From contig NZ_AUHT01000005.1 of NCBI RefSeq assembly GCF_000423325.1, forward strand, positions 1 to 64,000: DNA of 64,000 nucleotides, in the 5' to 3' direction. This DNA comes from Lysobacter defluvii IMMIB APB-9 = DSM 18482 (GTDB taxonomy: Bacteria; Pseudomonadota; Gammaproteobacteria; Xanthomonadales; Xanthomonadaceae). Of this stretch, positions 27,044 through 37,899 are shown piece by piece (the first letter of the stretch is position 1; each line of letters starts with the position of its first letter). The notes below the pieces were generated by a model, which saw only the letters and a list, made by a program, of their open reading frames with translations, was not told where the DNA came from and searched no databases. The position numbers and the translations under genes are program-made.

Positions 27044-28576
27044 ATGACCCATCCCGTCCTCACCGCGCTCGGCCTCAACGACACCGAATCGGGCACCTAC
27101 CTCGGCAACGGCGAATGGGCCCGGGGGACCGGCGCCGGCGTGCTGGAGCCGATGAACCCGACCGATGGCGAGGTGCTCGCGCGCGTCAGCGCCACCACGG
27201 CGGAGGACTACGAGAAGGTCATCGAGCGCGCCCAGGCCGCCTTCAAGGTCTGGCGCACCACCCCGGCCCCGCAGCGTGGCGAGGCCGTGCGCCTGTGCGC
27301 CAACGCCCTGCGCGAGCACAAGGATGCGCTGGGTTCGCTGGTCGCGCTGGAGATGGGCAAGTCCAAGCCCGAGGGCGACGGCGAGGTCCAGGAGATGATC
27401 GACATCGGCGACTTCGCCGTCGGCCTGTCGCGCCAGCTCTACGGCCTGACCATGCATTCCGAGCGCCCCGGCCACCGCATGTACGAGCAGTGGCACCCGC
27501 TGGGCCTGGTCGGGATCATCTCGGCGTTCAACTTCCCGGTCGCGGTCTGGGCGTGGAATGCCTTCGTCGCGGCCGCCTGCGGCGACATCTGCATCTGGAA
27601 GCCGTCGGGCAAGACCCCGCTGTCGGCCATCGCCTCCATGCGCATCTGCAACGAGGCGCTGAAGAAGGGCGGCTTCCCGGACATCTTCTTCCTGATCAAC
27701 GACGCCGGCACCGAGCTGGCCGAGAAGTTCGTCGATGACAAGCGCATCGCGCTGATCAGCTTCACCGGCTCCACCAAGGTCGGCCGCCAGGTCGGCGAGC
27801 GCGTCGCCCGTCGCATGGGCAAGTCGCTGCTGGAGCTGGGCGGCAACAACGCGATGATCGTGGACCAGACCGCGGACCTGAAGCTGGCGATCCCGGCGAT
27901 CGTGTTCGGCGCGGTCGGCACCGCCGGCCAGCGCTGCACCACCACCCGCCGCGTCTTCATCCACGAGTCGATCTACGACGACGTGCTGGAAAAGCTGGTG
28001 GCCGCCTACAAGCAGGTCGAGAAGAAGATCGGCGACCCGACCGACCCGGCCAACATGATGGGCCCGCTCAACAGCCCCGAGGGCGTGCAGGGCTACCTCG
28101 ATGCGATCGAAAAGGCCAAGGCGGCCGGCGGCACCGTGGCCACTGGCGGCGAGAAGCTGGACCGCAAGGGCAACTTCGTCCTGCCGACCATCATCACCGG
28201 CCTGACCAACGACGCCGAGATCGTCCAGACCGAGACCTTCGCGCCGATCCTGTACGTGATGAAGTTCAGTGACCTGGACGAGGCGATCGCAATGCAGAAC
28301 GACGTCCCGCAGGGCCTGTCCTCGGCGATCTTCACCGAGAGCCTGAAGGCGTCGGAGAAGTTCCTGTCCGCGGCCGGTTCGGATTGCGGCATCGCCAACG
28401 TCAACATCGGCACCTCGGGTGCGGAGATCGGCGGCGCGTTCGGCGGCGAGAAGGAAACCGGCGGCGGCCGCGAGTCCGGCTCCGACGCCTGGCGCGCCTA
28501 CATGCGCCGCCAGACCAACACCATCAACTGGTCCGACGCGCTGCCGCTGGCCCAGGGCATCAAGTTCGACCTCTGA
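27044..28576 (+). CDS. amaB: ALDH7-type aldehyde dehydrogenase (probable L-piperidine-6-carboxylate dehydrogenase)
   Basis: NAD-dependent oxidation of alpha-aminoadipate semialdehyde/piperideine-6-carboxylate in lysine catabolism, by family resemblance. It has 510 aa. [29 protein letters not shown], the catalytic-Glu motif [11 protein letters not shown] and the catalytic-Cys motif [16 protein letters not shown] are all intact. [29 protein letters not shown] is typical of ALDH7. A good AGGAG precedes the ATG. Other lysine-degradation genes are not in view, so the substrate is inference. Confidence 0.88.
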   Translation: MTHPVLTALGLNDTESGTYLGNGEWARGTGAGVLEPMNPTDGEVLARVSATTAEDYEKVIERAQAAFKVWRTTPAPQRGEAVRLCANALREHKDALGSLVALEMGKSKPEGDGEVQEMIDIGDFAVGLSRQLYGLTMHSERPGHRMYEQWHPLGLVGIISAFNFPVAVWAWNAFVAAACGDICIWKPSGKTPLSAIASMRICNEALKKGGFPDIFFLINDAGTELAEKFVDDKRIALISFTGSTKVGRQVGERVARRMGKSLLELGGNNAMIVDQTADLKLAIPAIVFGAVGTAGQRCTTTRRVFIHESIYDDVLEKLVAAYKQVEKKIGDPTDPANMMGPLNSPEGVQGYLDAIEKAKAAGGTVATGGEKLDRKGNFVLPTIITGLTNDAEIVQTETFAPILYVMKFSDLDEAIAMQNDVPQGLSSAIFTESLKASEKFLSAAGSDCGIANVNIGTSGAEIGGAFGGEKETGGGRESGSDAWRAYMRRQTNTINWSDALPLAQGIKFDL

Positions 28577-28881
28577 TGGAACCCGCGCCCCACCCGGCCG
28601 GCCGGTCGACCAGCGCCCTGGCGATCATCAGCCTGGTCGCCGGCATCCTCGGCTGGGTGGCGGCGCCCGTCGTCGCCGCGCTGGTCGCGGTGGTCTGCGG
28701 GCACCTGGCGCGCTCGGAGATCCGGCGCGAGCCGGAGCGCCTGGACGGGGACGGCCTGGCCGTCGCCGGCCTGGTGCTCGGCTATGCCAACCTGGCGCTG
28801 GCCGCGCTCGTGGTGCTGATGGCGGTGCTGTTCTTCGGCGGCCTGGTGGGCCTGGCCGCGCTCGGTGCGGGGTGGGGCTGA
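28576..28881 (+). CDS. Small DUF4190-type membrane protein
   Basis: A 101-aa protein with two hydrophobic segments (residues about 14-42 and 65-98) separated by [28 protein letters not shown]. This matches the DUF4190 pattern (GHLALSQIRR, GxGLAIAGLVLGY) known from many bacterial inner-membrane proteins of unknown role. The start shares one base with the dehydrogenase stop (TGATG), and pyrD begins one base after its stop. Confidence 0.8.
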   Translation: MEPAPHPAGRSTSALAIISLVAGILGWVAAPVVAALVAVVCGHLARSEIRREPERLDGDGLAVAGLVLGYANLALAALVVLMAVLFFGGLVGLAALGAGWG

Positions 28882-28882
28882 G

Positions 28883-29941
28883 GTGTATTCGCTGGTGCGG
28901 CCCCTGCTGTTCGGCCTCGACGCCGAGCGCGCCCATGGCCTGACGCTCGCCGCGCTGGACCGCGCCCACGCGCGCGCGCCGTCGCTGCTGGGCAAGCCGC
29001 CCGAGCCCCTGCCGACCCGCGCCTTCGGGCTGGAGTTCCCCAACCCCGTCGGGCTGGCCGCCGGGCTGGACAAGGACGGCGCCCACATCGACGCGCTGTT
29101 CGCGCTCGGCTTCGGCTTCGTCGAGATCGGGACCGTCACCCCGCGCCCGCAGCCGGGCAACCCGGCGCCGAGGCTGTTCCGCCTGCGCGGCAGCAAGGCG
29201 GTGGTGAACCGGATGGGCTTCAACAACGCCGGCGTCGACGCGCTGGTGCGCAACGTCGGCCGGGCACGGCGCGACGGGCCGGGCCTGCTGGGCATCAACA
29301 TCGGCAAGAACAAGGACACCCCGAACCGGATCGCCGAGGGCGACTACATGTACGGGCTGTCGCGCGTCTACGAGTTCGCCGACTACGTGACCGTCAACAT
29401 CTCCTCGCCCAACACTGCCGGGCTGCGCGAGCTGCAGGAAGAACAGCAGCTGCGGCGCCTGGTCGGCACCCTGCGCGAGGAACAGGAGCGGCTCGGCGCC
29501 AAGCACGGGCGCCGCGTTCCGATGCTGGTCAAGGTCTCGCCCGACCTGAGCGAGCGCGATATCGAGGCGTGCGCCCGGGTCCTGGGCGAATTGGCGGTGG
29601 ACGGGGTGATCGCCACCAACACGACCACCTCGCGCGAGGGCGTGGAAGGCGAGCGCCACGCCGCGGAGGCCGGCGGGCTGTCCGGCGCCCCGCTGATGGC
29701 ACGCTCGACCACGGTGCTGCGGATGATGCGCACGCGCCTGCCCGAGTCGATCCCGCTGGTGGGCGTGGGCGGCATCCTGTCGGGTGCGGACGCGGTGGCC
29801 AAGGTGGCGGCCGGGGCCAGCCTGGTGCAGTGCTACTCGGGCCTGGTCTACCGCGGCCCCATCCTGGTCGGCGAATGCGTGGAAGCGATCCGCCGCCGCC
29901 GCTTCGCGCCCAGCCGCGGCGCACTGCCACCGGACGCATGA
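28883..29941 (+). CDS. pyrD: Dihydroorotate dehydrogenase (quinone), class 2
   Basis: Membrane-associated FMN enzyme oxidising dihydroorotate and feeding the quinone pool. It has 352 aa from GTG 28883. The N-terminal amphipathic helix region ([21 protein letters not shown]) is typical of class 2. Other motifs: [22 protein letters not shown], the catalytic Ser in [16 protein letters not shown], and phosphate binding in [12 protein letters not shown]. The stop overlaps the murB ATG as ATGA. Confidence 0.97.
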   Translation: MYSLVRPLLFGLDAERAHGLTLAALDRAHARAPSLLGKPPEPLPTRAFGLEFPNPVGLAAGLDKDGAHIDALFALGFGFVEIGTVTPRPQPGNPAPRLFRLRGSKAVVNRMGFNNAGVDALVRNVGRARRDGPGLLGINIGKNKDTPNRIAEGDYMYGLSRVYEFADYVTVNISSPNTAGLRELQEEQQLRRLVGTLREEQERLGAKHGRRVPMLVKVSPDLSERDIEACARVLGELAVDGVIATNTTTSREGVEGERHAAEAGGLSGAPLMARSTTVLRMMRTRLPESIPLVGVGGILSGADAVAKVAAGASLVQCYSGLVYRGPILVGECVEAIRRRRFAPSRGALPPDA

Positions 29942-30966
29942 GCCTGCCCTTCCGCATCCTCCGGGATGTGCCCCTGCAGGGGCGCAACAGCTTCGGCGTG
30001 GCCGCGACCGCAGGCCTGCTCGCCGAGGTCGACGACCCCGAATCGCTCCCCGGGCTGCTGGCCCGGCCGGAGTTCGGACGGGCGATGGTGCTGGGTGGCG
30101 GGAGCAACCTGCTGCTCGCCGGCGACCCGCAGCAGCCCCTGGTCGCCTTGACCGGCCAGCGCGTCGAGGTCCTGGGTGAACAGGGCCCGGCCACGCGGGT
30201 ACGCGTCGAGGCGGGCACCCACTGGCACCGCTTCGTGCTGCATACCCTGGAGCTCGGCCTGTGCGGGCTGGAGAACCTGGCGCTGATCCCCGGGACCGTC
30301 GGCGCCGCCCCGATCCAGAACATCGGCGCCTACGGCGTTGAGGTCGGCGAATTCGTGCACGCCGTGCGTGCCTACGAGCCCGCCACCGGGCGCTGGCACG
30401 ACTTCAGCCGTGCCGACTGCGCGTTCGCCTACCGCGACAGCCTCTTCAAGCAGCACCCGGACCGCTTCGTGGTCACCGCCGTGGAGTTCGCCCTTCCCCG
30501 CGAGGCGGCGCCGCGGCTGTCGTATGCGGGCCTGGCGGAGGAACTGGCGCGCGCCGGCATCGACCGCCCCACAGCCCGCGATGTCGCCGATGCAGTCATC
30601 GCCATCCGCCGGCGCAAGCTGCCCGACCCCGCCGTGCTCGGCAACGCGGGGAGCTTCTTCAAGAACCCGCTGGTACCCGCCGCCCGGGCGGGCGCGCTGG
30701 TGGAGTCGAACCCGGGACTGCCGTGCTATGGCGACGGGCCCTTGCGCAAACTCTCGGCGGCGTGGCTGATCGAGGCCTGCGGCTGGAAGGGGCACCGCGA
30801 TGGAGACGCGGGGGTTTCGCCCGGCCACGCGCTGGTGCTGGTCAACCACGGCCAGGCCACCGGCGCGCAGTTGCTGGCGCTGGCCCGGCGCATTGCCGGC
30901 TCGGTGCAGGAGCGCTTCGGAGTGGCGCTCGAACCCGAACCGCGCGTGGTCGGGGACCAGTGGTGA
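29938..30966 (+). CDS. murB: UDP-N-acetylenolpyruvoylglucosamine reductase
   Basis: Second committed step of peptidoglycan precursor synthesis (FAD, NADPH). It has 342 aa, type I by length. FAD loop [28 protein letters not shown], the catalytic region YRDSLFK, and the catalytic Ser in [10 protein letters not shown]. The C-terminal Glu region is [16 protein letters not shown]. Overlaps pyrD upstream and the transporter gene downstream by 3-4 bp, so the three form a translationally linked run. Confidence 0.97.
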   Translation: MSLPFRILRDVPLQGRNSFGVAATAGLLAEVDDPESLPGLLARPEFGRAMVLGGGSNLLLAGDPQQPLVALTGQRVEVLGEQGPATRVRVEAGTHWHRFVLHTLELGLCGLENLALIPGTVGAAPIQNIGAYGVEVGEFVHAVRAYEPATGRWHDFSRADCAFAYRDSLFKQHPDRFVVTAVEFALPREAAPRLSYAGLAEELARAGIDRPTARDVADAVIAIRRRKLPDPAVLGNAGSFFKNPLVPAARAGALVESNPGLPCYGDGPLRKLSAAWLIEACGWKGHRDGDAGVSPGHALVLVNHGQATGAQLLALARRIAGSVQERFGVALEPEPRVVGDQW

Positions 30967-31871
30967 GTCGATCCGTCCCCATGCGCGCCGCCCTGCTGAT
31001 GTTCGCCAGCACGGTGTTCTTCGCCTTCATGGTGCTGGCGATCCGGCTCGCCTCCGAGCAGTTGCACTCGTTCGAGGTGGCGTTCTTCCGCTCCTTCTTC
31101 GGCATGCTGGCCGCGCTGCCGCTGCTGCACCGCCACGGCATCGGCCTGTTGAAGACGCAGCAGCTGCCCCGCTACATCGTGCGCTGCATCCTGGGCACCG
31201 CGGCCATGTTCTGCGGCTTCTGGGCCATCGCCAACCTGCCGCTGGCGCACGCGGTGTCGCTGTCGTACTCCTCGCCGCTGTTCGTGACCATCGCCGCCGC
31301 GCTGTGGCTGGGCGAGCAGGTCCGCGCCCGCCGCTGGAGCGCGGTGGTGGCGGGCTTCATTGGCGTGCTGGTCATCGTGCGGCCGGGCACCGAGGGCTTC
31401 AGCTGGGGCAGCATGGTGGCGGTCACCGCGGCCGTGATCAGCGCGGTGGTGGCCATCCAGATCAAGCAGCTCACCCGGACCGAGCCGGCCGACCGGGTGG
31501 TGCTGTGGACGACCATCCTGTGGGTGCCGATGTCGTTCCTGCCGGCACTGGCCGTGTGGGAGTGGCCGCAGGGCATGACCTGGCTGTGGGTGGTCGCGGC
31601 CGGCGTGCTCGGCACCGCCGGGCACATGTTCTGGACCCGCGCACTGAAGCTGGGCGACGTCAGCGCGCTGTCGCCGATCAGCTTCCTGCAGCTGCCGATC
31701 GTCGCCCTGCTCGGCTGGCTGCTGTTCGCCGAGGCACTGGACGCGTGGACCGTCGCCGGGGCGGCGATCATCCTGGCCGCCAACGGCTACATCGCCCATC
31801 GCGAGGCGAAGCTTGCGCGCCAGCGGCCGGTCACCGGGGCGACCCCGGCGGCGAACAAACCTACCGAGTAG
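30963..31871 (+). CDS. EamA-family (DMT) transporter
   Basis: About ten TM helices in 302 aa, made of two EamA repeats (residues about 10-145 and 155-290). The first repeat has FFRSFFGMLAALPLL and SYSSPLFVTIAAALWLGEQ; the second has LGTAGHMFWTRALKLGDVSALSPISFLQLPIVALLGWLLFAEAL. Substrate unknown. Starts at GTG 30963, overlapping the murB stop (GTGA), or ATG 30981. The tail after residue 285 is soluble. The end overlaps the convergent PAP2 gene by 11 bp. Confidence 0.88.
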   Translation: MSRSVPMRAALLMFASTVFFAFMVLAIRLASEQLHSFEVAFFRSFFGMLAALPLLHRHGIGLLKTQQLPRYIVRCILGTAAMFCGFWAIANLPLAHAVSLSYSSPLFVTIAAALWLGEQVRARRWSAVVAGFIGVLVIVRPGTEGFSWGSMVAVTAAVISAVVAIQIKQLTRTEPADRVVLWTTILWVPMSFLPALAVWEWPQGMTWLWVVAAGVLGTAGHMFWTRALKLGDVSALSPISFLQLPIVALLGWLLFAEALDAWTVAGAAIILAANGYIAHREAKLARQRPVTGATPAANKPTE

Positions 31872-32562
31872 ACGCCCGCCACGGGCGCCGGTGCACCCCG
31901 TACAGCAGCAGGAAGCAGGCCGCGGTCCAGATACTGGCCGCCGCCCAGCCGGCGAGGATGTCGGACGGATAGTGCACGCCCAGGTACACGCGCGAGGTCC
32001 CGACCAGCAGGGTCCCGATGATGGCCGCGCCCAGCACCGGCCAGCGCCACCGCGTGCGCCAGCTCAGCAACACCAGCACCCAGGCCAGCGTCGCGGTGCC
32101 CATGGCATGGCCGCTGGGGAAGCTGAAGGTCTCCTCGGGGGCGATCGAGTCCCACAGTGACGGCCGGTCGCGGGCGAAAAGCAGCTTGGTCCCCATGTTC
32201 AGCAGCGCCGCGCCGCCCAGGGCCAGCGCGGCGAACAGGGCCTCGCGCCGGTAGCGCCGCCAGGCGAGCACCAGTACCAGGCCGATGTCGAACGGCACCA
32301 GCCCGTACTCGTAGCCGAAGCGGCTGACCCACACGAAGAACGTGTCCAGCCGTTCGCTGGAGAAGCTGCGCGCAAGCTCCAACAGCGGCTCGTCGAACGC
32401 GAACGGCTCGCCCTCGAGCACTTCGTCGGCGAGCTCCGCGAAGGCCCACATCGGCAGCAGCAGGCCGACGAACACCAGCAGCACGCGCCAGCCATGGCGC
32501 CGGAGCCAACCCCCGGTCGGCTCCCGGGACGGATCGGGCCGGTTAGCGGGCGGCGGCGCCAT
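31861..32562 (-). CDS. PAP2-family membrane phosphatase
   Basis: A 233-aa lipid or undecaprenyl-diphosphate phosphatase candidate. About six TM segments, with the three-part acid phosphatase signature: [20 protein letters not shown] and [17 protein letters not shown], all catalytic residues intact. Its start lies 20 bp inside ispG's end on the same strand. Linkage with ispG (isoprenoid supply) makes a polyprenyl-phosphate substrate attractive, but PgpB-like activities are equally possible. Confidence 0.88.
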   Translation of the reverse strand: MAPPPANRPDPSREPTGGWLRRHGWRVLLVFVGLLLPMWAFAELADEVLEGEPFAFDEPLLELARSFSSERLDTFFVWVSRFGYEYGLVPFDIGLVLVLAWRRYRREALFAALALGGAALLNMGTKLLFARDRPSLWDSIAPEETFSFPSGHAMGTATLAWVLVLLSWRTRWRWPVLGAAIIGTLLVGTSRVYLGVHYPSDILAGWAAASIWTAACFLLLYGVHRRPWRASTR

Positions 32563-33808
32563 AGTGGCGCTCGACGTAGGCGTCGATCAGGCCGACGAAC
32601 TCGCTGGCGATGTTCTCCCCGCGCAGCGTGACCGTCTTCCGGCCATCCTCGAACACCGGGGCGGCGGGGGCCTCGCCCGTGCCCGGCAGCGAGATGCCGA
32701 TGTTCGCGTGGCGCGACTCGCCCGGCCCGTTGACCACGCAGCCCATCACCGCCAGGGTCAGGTTCTCCGCGCCCGGGTGGGTGATCTTCCACTCCGGCAT
32801 CCTGGCCCGCACGTGCTCCTGCACGCGCTTGGCCAGCTCCTGGAAGAAGGTGCTGGTGGTGCGGCCGCAGCCCGGGCAGGCGGTGACCATCGGCGTGAAC
32901 GCACGCAGGCCCATGGTCTGCAGCAGCTCCTGCGCGACCACCACCTCCTGCGTCCGCGGCTGCCCCGGCTCGGGGGTGAGCGAGATCCGGATGGTGTCGC
33001 CGATGCCCTCCTGCAGCAGGATCGCCAGCGCGGCGCTGGAGGCGACGATGCCCTTGCTCCCGATCCCGGCCTCGGTCAGGCCCAGGTGCAGCGCGTAGTC
33101 GCTGCGGGTGGCCAGCTCGCGGTACACCGCCACCAGCTCCTGCACCCCGGACACCTTGGCGCTCAGGACGATGCGCTCGGCGGGCAGGCCGATCTCCACG
33201 GCGCGGTCGGCCGAGTCCACCGCCGAGCGGATCAGGGCCTCGCGCAGCACGCGCCCGGCGTCCCAGGGCTCGGCCCGGGTGGCGTTCTCGTCCATCAGCT
33301 GCTTGGCCAGTGCCTGGTCGAGCGAGCCCCAGTTGGCGCCGATCCGGACCGGCTTGTCGTACCGCGCGGCCAGCTCGATGAGGGTGGCGAACTGGCTGTC
33401 CTTCTTCTTGCCGAAGCCGACGTTGCCCGGGTTGATCCGGTACTTGGCGAGCGCCTCGGCGCAGGCCGGCTCGTCGGCGAGCAGCTGGTGGCCGTTGTAG
33501 TGGAAGTCGCCGATCACCGGCACCTCCACGCCCTGCATCGCCAGCCGGTCGACGATCCGCGGAACCGCGGCGGCGGCTTCGGGGGTGTTGACGGTGATGC
33601 GCACCATCTCCGACCCGGCCCGCCACAGCTCGGCGATCTGGCGCGACGTCGACTCCACGTCGGTGGTGTCGGTGTTGGTCATCGACTGCACCACCACCGG
33701 GGCGCCGCCGCCGACGGTCACGCCGCCGATCCGTACCGCGCGTGTCGCGCGGCGCGCCTCGGGACCGAACAGGGGCGGCATGCAGGAACGGGAGGCTTCG
33801 TGGTTCAT
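32543..33808 (-). CDS. ispG: 4-hydroxy-3-methylbut-2-enyl-diphosphate synthase (flavodoxin)
   Basis: Sixth MEP-pathway enzyme, turning MEcPP into HMBPP with a [4Fe-4S] cluster. It has 421 aa: [36 protein letters not shown], and the cluster cysteines in TACPGCGRT and [10 protein letters not shown]. FedA/fldA reductants are not nearby. Ends overlapping the PAP2 gene; the start is 99 bp from divergent xseA. Confidence 0.97.
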   Translation of the reverse strand: MNHEASRSCMPPLFGPEARRATRAVRIGGVTVGGGAPVVVQSMTNTDTTDVESTSRQIAELWRAGSEMVRITVNTPEAAAAVPRIVDRLAMQGVEVPVIGDFHYNGHQLLADEPACAEALAKYRINPGNVGFGKKKDSQFATLIELAARYDKPVRIGANWGSLDQALAKQLMDENATRAEPWDAGRVLREALIRSAVDSADRAVEIGLPAERIVLSAKVSGVQELVAVYRELATRSDYALHLGLTEAGIGSKGIVASSAALAILLQEGIGDTIRISLTPEPGQPRTQEVVVAQELLQTMGLRAFTPMVTACPGCGRTTSTFFQELAKRVQEHVRARMPEWKITHPGAENLTLAVMGCVVNGPGESRHANIGISLPGTGEAPAAPVFEDGRKTVTLRGENIASEFVGLIDAYVERHYGAAAR

Positions 33809-33875
33809 CCCGTCATTCTACCGGCCGCGGCCGTCGCGGCGGCGTCCCGGCCGCGGCGGATCCGGCGGCGGTGGG

Positions 33876-33881
33876 GTATCT
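33876..33881 (+). promoter_or_regulatory. Candidate -10 box of xseA
   Basis: TATCTT, 26 bp before the xseA ATG, in the ispG/xseA divergent gap. Confidence 0.3.
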
Positions 33882-33907
33882 TGGCGGGCCGTTCGCGCAG
33901 GTGCCCG

Positions 33908-35257
33908 ATGCATACCGACGACCGCCCCGACGTGTTGACTCCCAGCCAGCTCAACACCCTGGCCCGGGACATGCTGGAGGGCGGCTTCCCGTCGGTGTGG
34001 ATCGAGGCCGAGCTGGGCAACGTCGCCAGGCCGGCGTCCGGGCACCTGTACCTGACCCTGAAGGACGAGCGCGCCCAGGTCCGCGCGGCGATGTTCCGGA
34101 CCCAGGCCGCGCGGCTGCGGTTCCAGCCCCGCCAGGGCACCCGGGTGCTGGCGCGCGGGCGGGTCACCCTGTACGAGGCCCGCGGCGAGTTCCAGATGGT
34201 CCTGGACCACATGGAGGAAGCCGGCGAAGGCGCACTGCGGCGCGCCTTCGAGGAACTGCGCGCAAGGCTGCAGGCCGAGGGGCTGTTCGACGAGCGCCGC
34301 AAGCGGCCGCTGCCGGCCTACGCGCGCAGGATCGGCGTCATCACCTCGGCGACCGGCGCCGCGGTGCGCGACGTGCTGAGCGTGCTGGGCCGCCGCTTCC
34401 CGCTGGTCCATGCCGAGGTGCTGCCGGTGCCCGTCCAGGGCGAGGGCGCGGCGGCGCGGATCACCGCCATGCTGCAGGCCTGCGGCCGCTGCGGGCGCTA
34501 CGACGTGCTGGTGCTGGCACGCGGCGGCGGCTCGCTGGAGGACCTGTGGGCCTTCAACGACGAGGCGCTGGCGCGCGCCATCGCCGCCAGTCCGGTGCCG
34601 GTGGTGTCCGCGGTCGGGCACGAGACCGACTTCAGCCTGGCCGACTTCGCCGCCGACGTGCGCGCGCCCACCCCGTCGGTCGCCGCGGAACTGCTGGTCC
34701 CCAGTCGCGACGACCTGGAGCGCCGGGTCGCCCTGCTCGCCCGGCGCCTGGCCGCCGCCCAGCGCCACCACCTGCAGCGCGCGATGCAGCGCGCCGACCG
34801 CGCCGCGCTGCGCCTCAACGCCTGCCGGCCCCAGGCGCGGGTGGAGTTGCTGTGCCGCCGCCAGGCCGACGCCCTGCGCCGGCTGCGCGCGGCCTGGCAG
34901 CGGCAGCTCGAGCGCGACCGCGCCCGCCTGCGCCACGCCGGCGCGGTGCTGCAGGCCGGCCATCCCCAGCGCCGGCTGGGCCGCCTGCGCGAGCGCCTGG
35001 CCGCGCTGTCCCAGCGGCCCCAGGCCGCCGTGGTGCGCAGGCTGGAAAACCACGCCCTGCACCTGCGCGGCCTGGCCCGTTCACTGGAGGCGACCAGCCC
35101 GCTGGCCACCATCGCCCGCGGCTACTCGATCACCACCCATGCGGACGGACGCGTGGTACGCAGCGTCGACGACGTCCGGCCCGGCGACGGGATCCAGGTA
35201 CGCGTCGCCGACGGCACCCTCCCCGCCCGCGTCACCGGCGCCCGTAGGGCGCAATAG
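33908..35257 (+). CDS. xseA: Exodeoxyribonuclease VII large subunit
   Basis: Degrades single-stranded DNA together with XseB. It has 449 aa. An OB-fold (residues about 10-105, [24 protein letters not shown]) is followed by the catalytic core: [73 protein letters not shown] long coiled coil follows, then [16 protein letters not shown]. The last four codons and stop (Arg-Arg-Ala-Gln-TAG) lie inside the palindromic repeat 35244-35345, so the natural C-terminus was probably altered by that element. xseB is not in the window. Confidence 0.96.
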   Translation: MHTDDRPDVLTPSQLNTLARDMLEGGFPSVWIEAELGNVARPASGHLYLTLKDERAQVRAAMFRTQAARLRFQPRQGTRVLARGRVTLYEARGEFQMVLDHMEEAGEGALRRAFEELRARLQAEGLFDERRKRPLPAYARRIGVITSATGAAVRDVLSVLGRRFPLVHAEVLPVPVQGEGAAARITAMLQACGRCGRYDVLVLARGGGSLEDLWAFNDEALARAIAASPVPVVSAVGHETDFSLADFAADVRAPTPSVAAELLVPSRDDLERRVALLARRLAAAQRHHLQRAMQRADRAALRLNACRPQARVELLCRRQADALRRLRAAWQRQLERDRARLRHAGAVLQAGHPQRRLGRLRERLAALSQRPQAAVVRRLENHALHLRGLARSLEATSPLATIARGYSITTHADGRVVRSVDDVRPGDGIQVRVADGTLPARVTGARRAQ

Positions 35258-35345
35258 CCGCCGCCGGCGGCGTATTGCGCCGGATGGCGAACGGCGGCAT
35301 GCCGTGGCGGTGCGGCGCAATACGCCGTCGGCTATTGCGCCCTAC
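35244..35345. repeat. Nested palindromic repeat, copy 1 of 4
   Basis: Runs from GTAGGGCGCAATAG to CTATTGCGCCCTAC. It has two hairpins built on GGCGCAATA/TATTGCGCC, in head-to-head orientation, with a GGATGG-containing spacer. It contains the xseA stop codon. Same family as 46529, 52968 and 57125. Confidence 0.9.
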
Positions 35346-35358
35346 GGCACACCGGGGA

Positions 35359-35367
35359 TGCGATAAT
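35359..35367 (+). promoter_or_regulatory. Extended -10 promoter candidate of metG
   Basis: TGCGATAAT (TGn followed by a TATAAT-like hexamer), 27 bp before the metG ATG, just outside repeat copy 1. Confidence 0.45.
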
Positions 35368-35394
35368 CGGGCGGTTTCCCTCCCGTCGAGTGCC

Positions 35395-37476
35395 ATGTCC
35401 CGCCAGCTCCTGGTTTCCTGCGCCCTGCCCTATGCCAACGGCCCCCTGCACCTGGGGCACCTGGTGGGCTACATCCAGGGCGACGTGTTCGTCCGCGCCC
35501 AGCGGCTGTCGGGCAACACCGCGCACTTCGTGTGCGCGGACGACACCCACGGCACGCCGATCATGCTGGCCGCCGAGAAGGCCGGGAAGACGCCCGAGGA
35601 GTACATCGCCGGCATCCAGGCCAGCCACGAGCGCGACTTCGCCGACTTCGGCGTCGCCTTCGACAACTACTCCTCGACCCACTCGCCTACCAACCGCCAG
35701 CTGACCGAAACGTTCTACCGCAGGCTCGACGAAGCCGGGCACATCAGCCGGCGCTCGGTCGAGCAGCTCTACGATCCGGAAAAGGGGATGTTCCTGCCCG
35801 ACCGGTTCGTCAAGGGCACCTGTCCGCGGTGCCGCACGCCGGACCAGTACGGCGACAACTGCGAACACTGCGGGGCGACCTACGCGCCCACCGAACTGAT
35901 CGAACCGCGCTCGGTGGTCAGCGGGGCGACGCCGGAGCTGCGCCAGTCCGAGCACTTCTTCTTCGAGCTGTCCCGTTTCGAGGCCTTCCTGCGCGAGTGG
36001 CTGGCCGGCGACGTGGCCCCGGCCGGGGTCAAGGCCAAGCTGATGGAGTGGCTGGACGCGGAGGGTGGCCTGCGCGCCTGGGACATCTCCCGCGACGCGC
36101 CGTACTTCGGCTTCGAGATCCCGGGCCACCCGGGCAAGTACCTGTACGTGTGGATCGACGCGCCGATCGGCTACCTGGCGAGCTTCCACGAGCTATGCGA
36201 GCGCGAGGGCCTGGACTTCTGGTCGTTCCTGGAGCCGGGCACCGACACGCAGATGCACCACTTCATCGGCAAGGACATCGTCAATTTCCACGGCCTGTTC
36301 TGGCCGGCGATGCTGCACGGGGCCGGCCACCGCGCGCCGACCCGGTTGCACGTCAACGGCTACCTGACCGTCGACGGAGCGAAGATGTCCAAGTCCCGCG
36401 GCACCTTCGTCATGGCCCGCACCTACCTGGACGTGGGCCTGGAGCCCGAGGCGCTGCGCTACTACTTCGCCGGCAAGACCTCCGGCGGCGTCGAGGACGT
36501 GGACCTCAACCTGGGCGACTTCGTGGCGAAGGTGAACTCCGATCTGGTCGGCAAGTTCGTCAACCTGGCCAGCCGCTGCGCCGGCTTCATCAGCAAGCGC
36601 TTCGACGGCCGCCTGGCCGGCGCGCTGCCGGACCCGGCCATGTATTCGCGCTTCGCCGCGCAGCTGGAGCCGATCTACGCCGCCTACCGCCGCAACGAGG
36701 CCGCCACCGCGCTGCGCATGACCATGGCGCTCGCCGACGAGGCCAACCGCTACATCGACGAGCACAAGCCGTGGGTGATCGCGAAGGAAGAGGGCCGCGA
36801 GGCCGAGCTGCAGGCGGTCTGCACCCAGGGCCTGAACCTGTTCCGCGTGCTCAACACCGCGCTGCGGCCGGTGCTTCCGGACACCTGCGCCCGCGCCGAG
36901 GCCTTCCTGGACGCGCCGGTGCTGCACTGGGACGCCGTGTCGCGACCCCTGCTCGATAATGTCGTGCAGCCCTACACCCCGCTTTTCACCCGCATCGACC
37001 CGAAGAAGATCGCCGCCATGACCGAGGCCAGCACCGACTCCATGAAGACCACCCCTGATATGGCGGCGGGCACCGTCGACGGTGCGAAGAAGGCCGGCAA
37101 GCCGTCCGGCGGAGCCGCACCCGCAGCCGGAGACGGCGTGGCGGATACCATCGGCATCGACGACTTCGCGAAGCTCGACCTGCGAATCGGCAAGGTCGTT
37201 GCCTGCGAGCTGGTCGAAGGCTCGGACAAGCTGCTGCGCTTCGAACTGGACGCCGGCGCACTGGGCACCCGGCAGATCTTCTCGGGCATCCGCGTCTCCT
37301 ATCCGGAACCGGAGACGCTGGTCGGCCGCAACGTGGTGTTCATCGCCAACCTGGCGCCGCGCAAGATGCGCTTCGGCCTGAGCGAGGGGATGATCCTGTC
37401 GGCCGGCTTCGATGCCGGCGCCCTCGCCCTGCTGGACGCCGACGCCGCCGCCGAGCCCGGGATGCCGGTGCGCTGA
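35395..37476 (+). CDS. metG: Methionyl-tRNA synthetase
   Basis: Charges elongator and initiator tRNA-Met. It has 693 aa. HIGH motif [10 protein letters not shown] (residues 18-27), four-Cys zinc knuckle [36 protein letters not shown] loop [10 protein letters not shown], and an anticodon-binding helical region. A Gly/Ala-rich linker precedes a C-terminal Trbp111-type tRNA-binding dimerisation domain (residues about 585-693: [50 protein letters not shown]). ATG 35395 gives the standard N-terminus. Confidence 0.98.
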   Translation: MSRQLLVSCALPYANGPLHLGHLVGYIQGDVFVRAQRLSGNTAHFVCADDTHGTPIMLAAEKAGKTPEEYIAGIQASHERDFADFGVAFDNYSSTHSPTNRQLTETFYRRLDEAGHISRRSVEQLYDPEKGMFLPDRFVKGTCPRCRTPDQYGDNCEHCGATYAPTELIEPRSVVSGATPELRQSEHFFFELSRFEAFLREWLAGDVAPAGVKAKLMEWLDAEGGLRAWDISRDAPYFGFEIPGHPGKYLYVWIDAPIGYLASFHELCEREGLDFWSFLEPGTDTQMHHFIGKDIVNFHGLFWPAMLHGAGHRAPTRLHVNGYLTVDGAKMSKSRGTFVMARTYLDVGLEPEALRYYFAGKTSGGVEDVDLNLGDFVAKVNSDLVGKFVNLASRCAGFISKRFDGRLAGALPDPAMYSRFAAQLEPIYAAYRRNEAATALRMTMALADEANRYIDEHKPWVIAKEEGREAELQAVCTQGLNLFRVLNTALRPVLPDTCARAEAFLDAPVLHWDAVSRPLLDNVVQPYTPLFTRIDPKKIAAMTEASTDSMKTTPDMAAGTVDGAKKAGKPSGGAAPAAGDGVADTIGIDDFAKLDLRIGKVVACELVEGSDKLLRFELDAGALGTRQIFSGIRVSYPEPETLVGRNVVFIANLAPRKMRFGLSEGMILSAGFDAGALALLDADAAAEPGMPVR

Positions 37477-37479
37477 GCC

Positions 37480-37899
37480 ATGCGCCTGGCGGACCGGATC
37501 GACCGCCTGCTCCCGCAGACCCAGTGTGGCCAGTGCGGGTACCCCGGCTGCCGCCCCTACGCCGAGGCGATGGCCAATGGCGAGGCCGGGCCGGACCGCT
37601 GTCCTCCCGGTGGCGACGCCGGGGCGCGTGCGCTGGCCCGGGTGCTGGGGATTGCTCCGGTGCCCTACGACCGCAGCCTGGGCGAGCACCGCCCCGGTGA
37701 ACTGGCGCTGGTCGTCGAGGAGGACTGCATCGGTTGCACCAAGTGCATCCAGGCCTGCCCGGTCGACGCCATCATTGGCGCCGCGAAGCACATGCACACG
37801 GTGGTGGAGCCGCTGTGCACCGGGTGCCGGCTCTGCGTCCCGGCCTGCCCGGTCGACTGCATCGTGATGCTGCCGCCGGCAAGCGCGGCCGCTCCCTAG
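37480..37899 (+). CDS. rnfB: RnfB-like Fe-S ferredoxin subunit, no membrane anchor
   Basis: A 139-aa Fe-S protein. Residues 1-60 have the RnfB cluster-binding pattern ([21 protein letters not shown], then DRCPPGG). Residues 75-135 hold two 4Fe-4S motifs ([14 protein letters not shown] and [14 protein letters not shown]). E. coli RnfB starts with a TM helix; none is present here, and no other rnf genes flank it, so it probably works as a soluble electron carrier. It follows metG by 3 bp, an arrangement I recall in xanthomonads. Its TAG stop and that of the convergent next gene share the palindrome CTAG (37896-37899). Confidence 0.87.
   Translation: MRLADRIDRLLPQTQCGQCGYPGCRPYAEAMANGEAGPDRCPPGGDAGARALARVLGIAPVPYDRSLGEHRPGELALVVEEDCIGCTKCIQACPVDAIIGAAKHMHTVVEPLCTGCRLCVPACPVDCIVMLPPASAAAP

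Noticed and set aside
32342-33907. Upstream extension of xseA on the plus strand
   Set aside because: It is antisense to ispG and the PAP2 gene; XseA's normal N-terminus begins at 33908.
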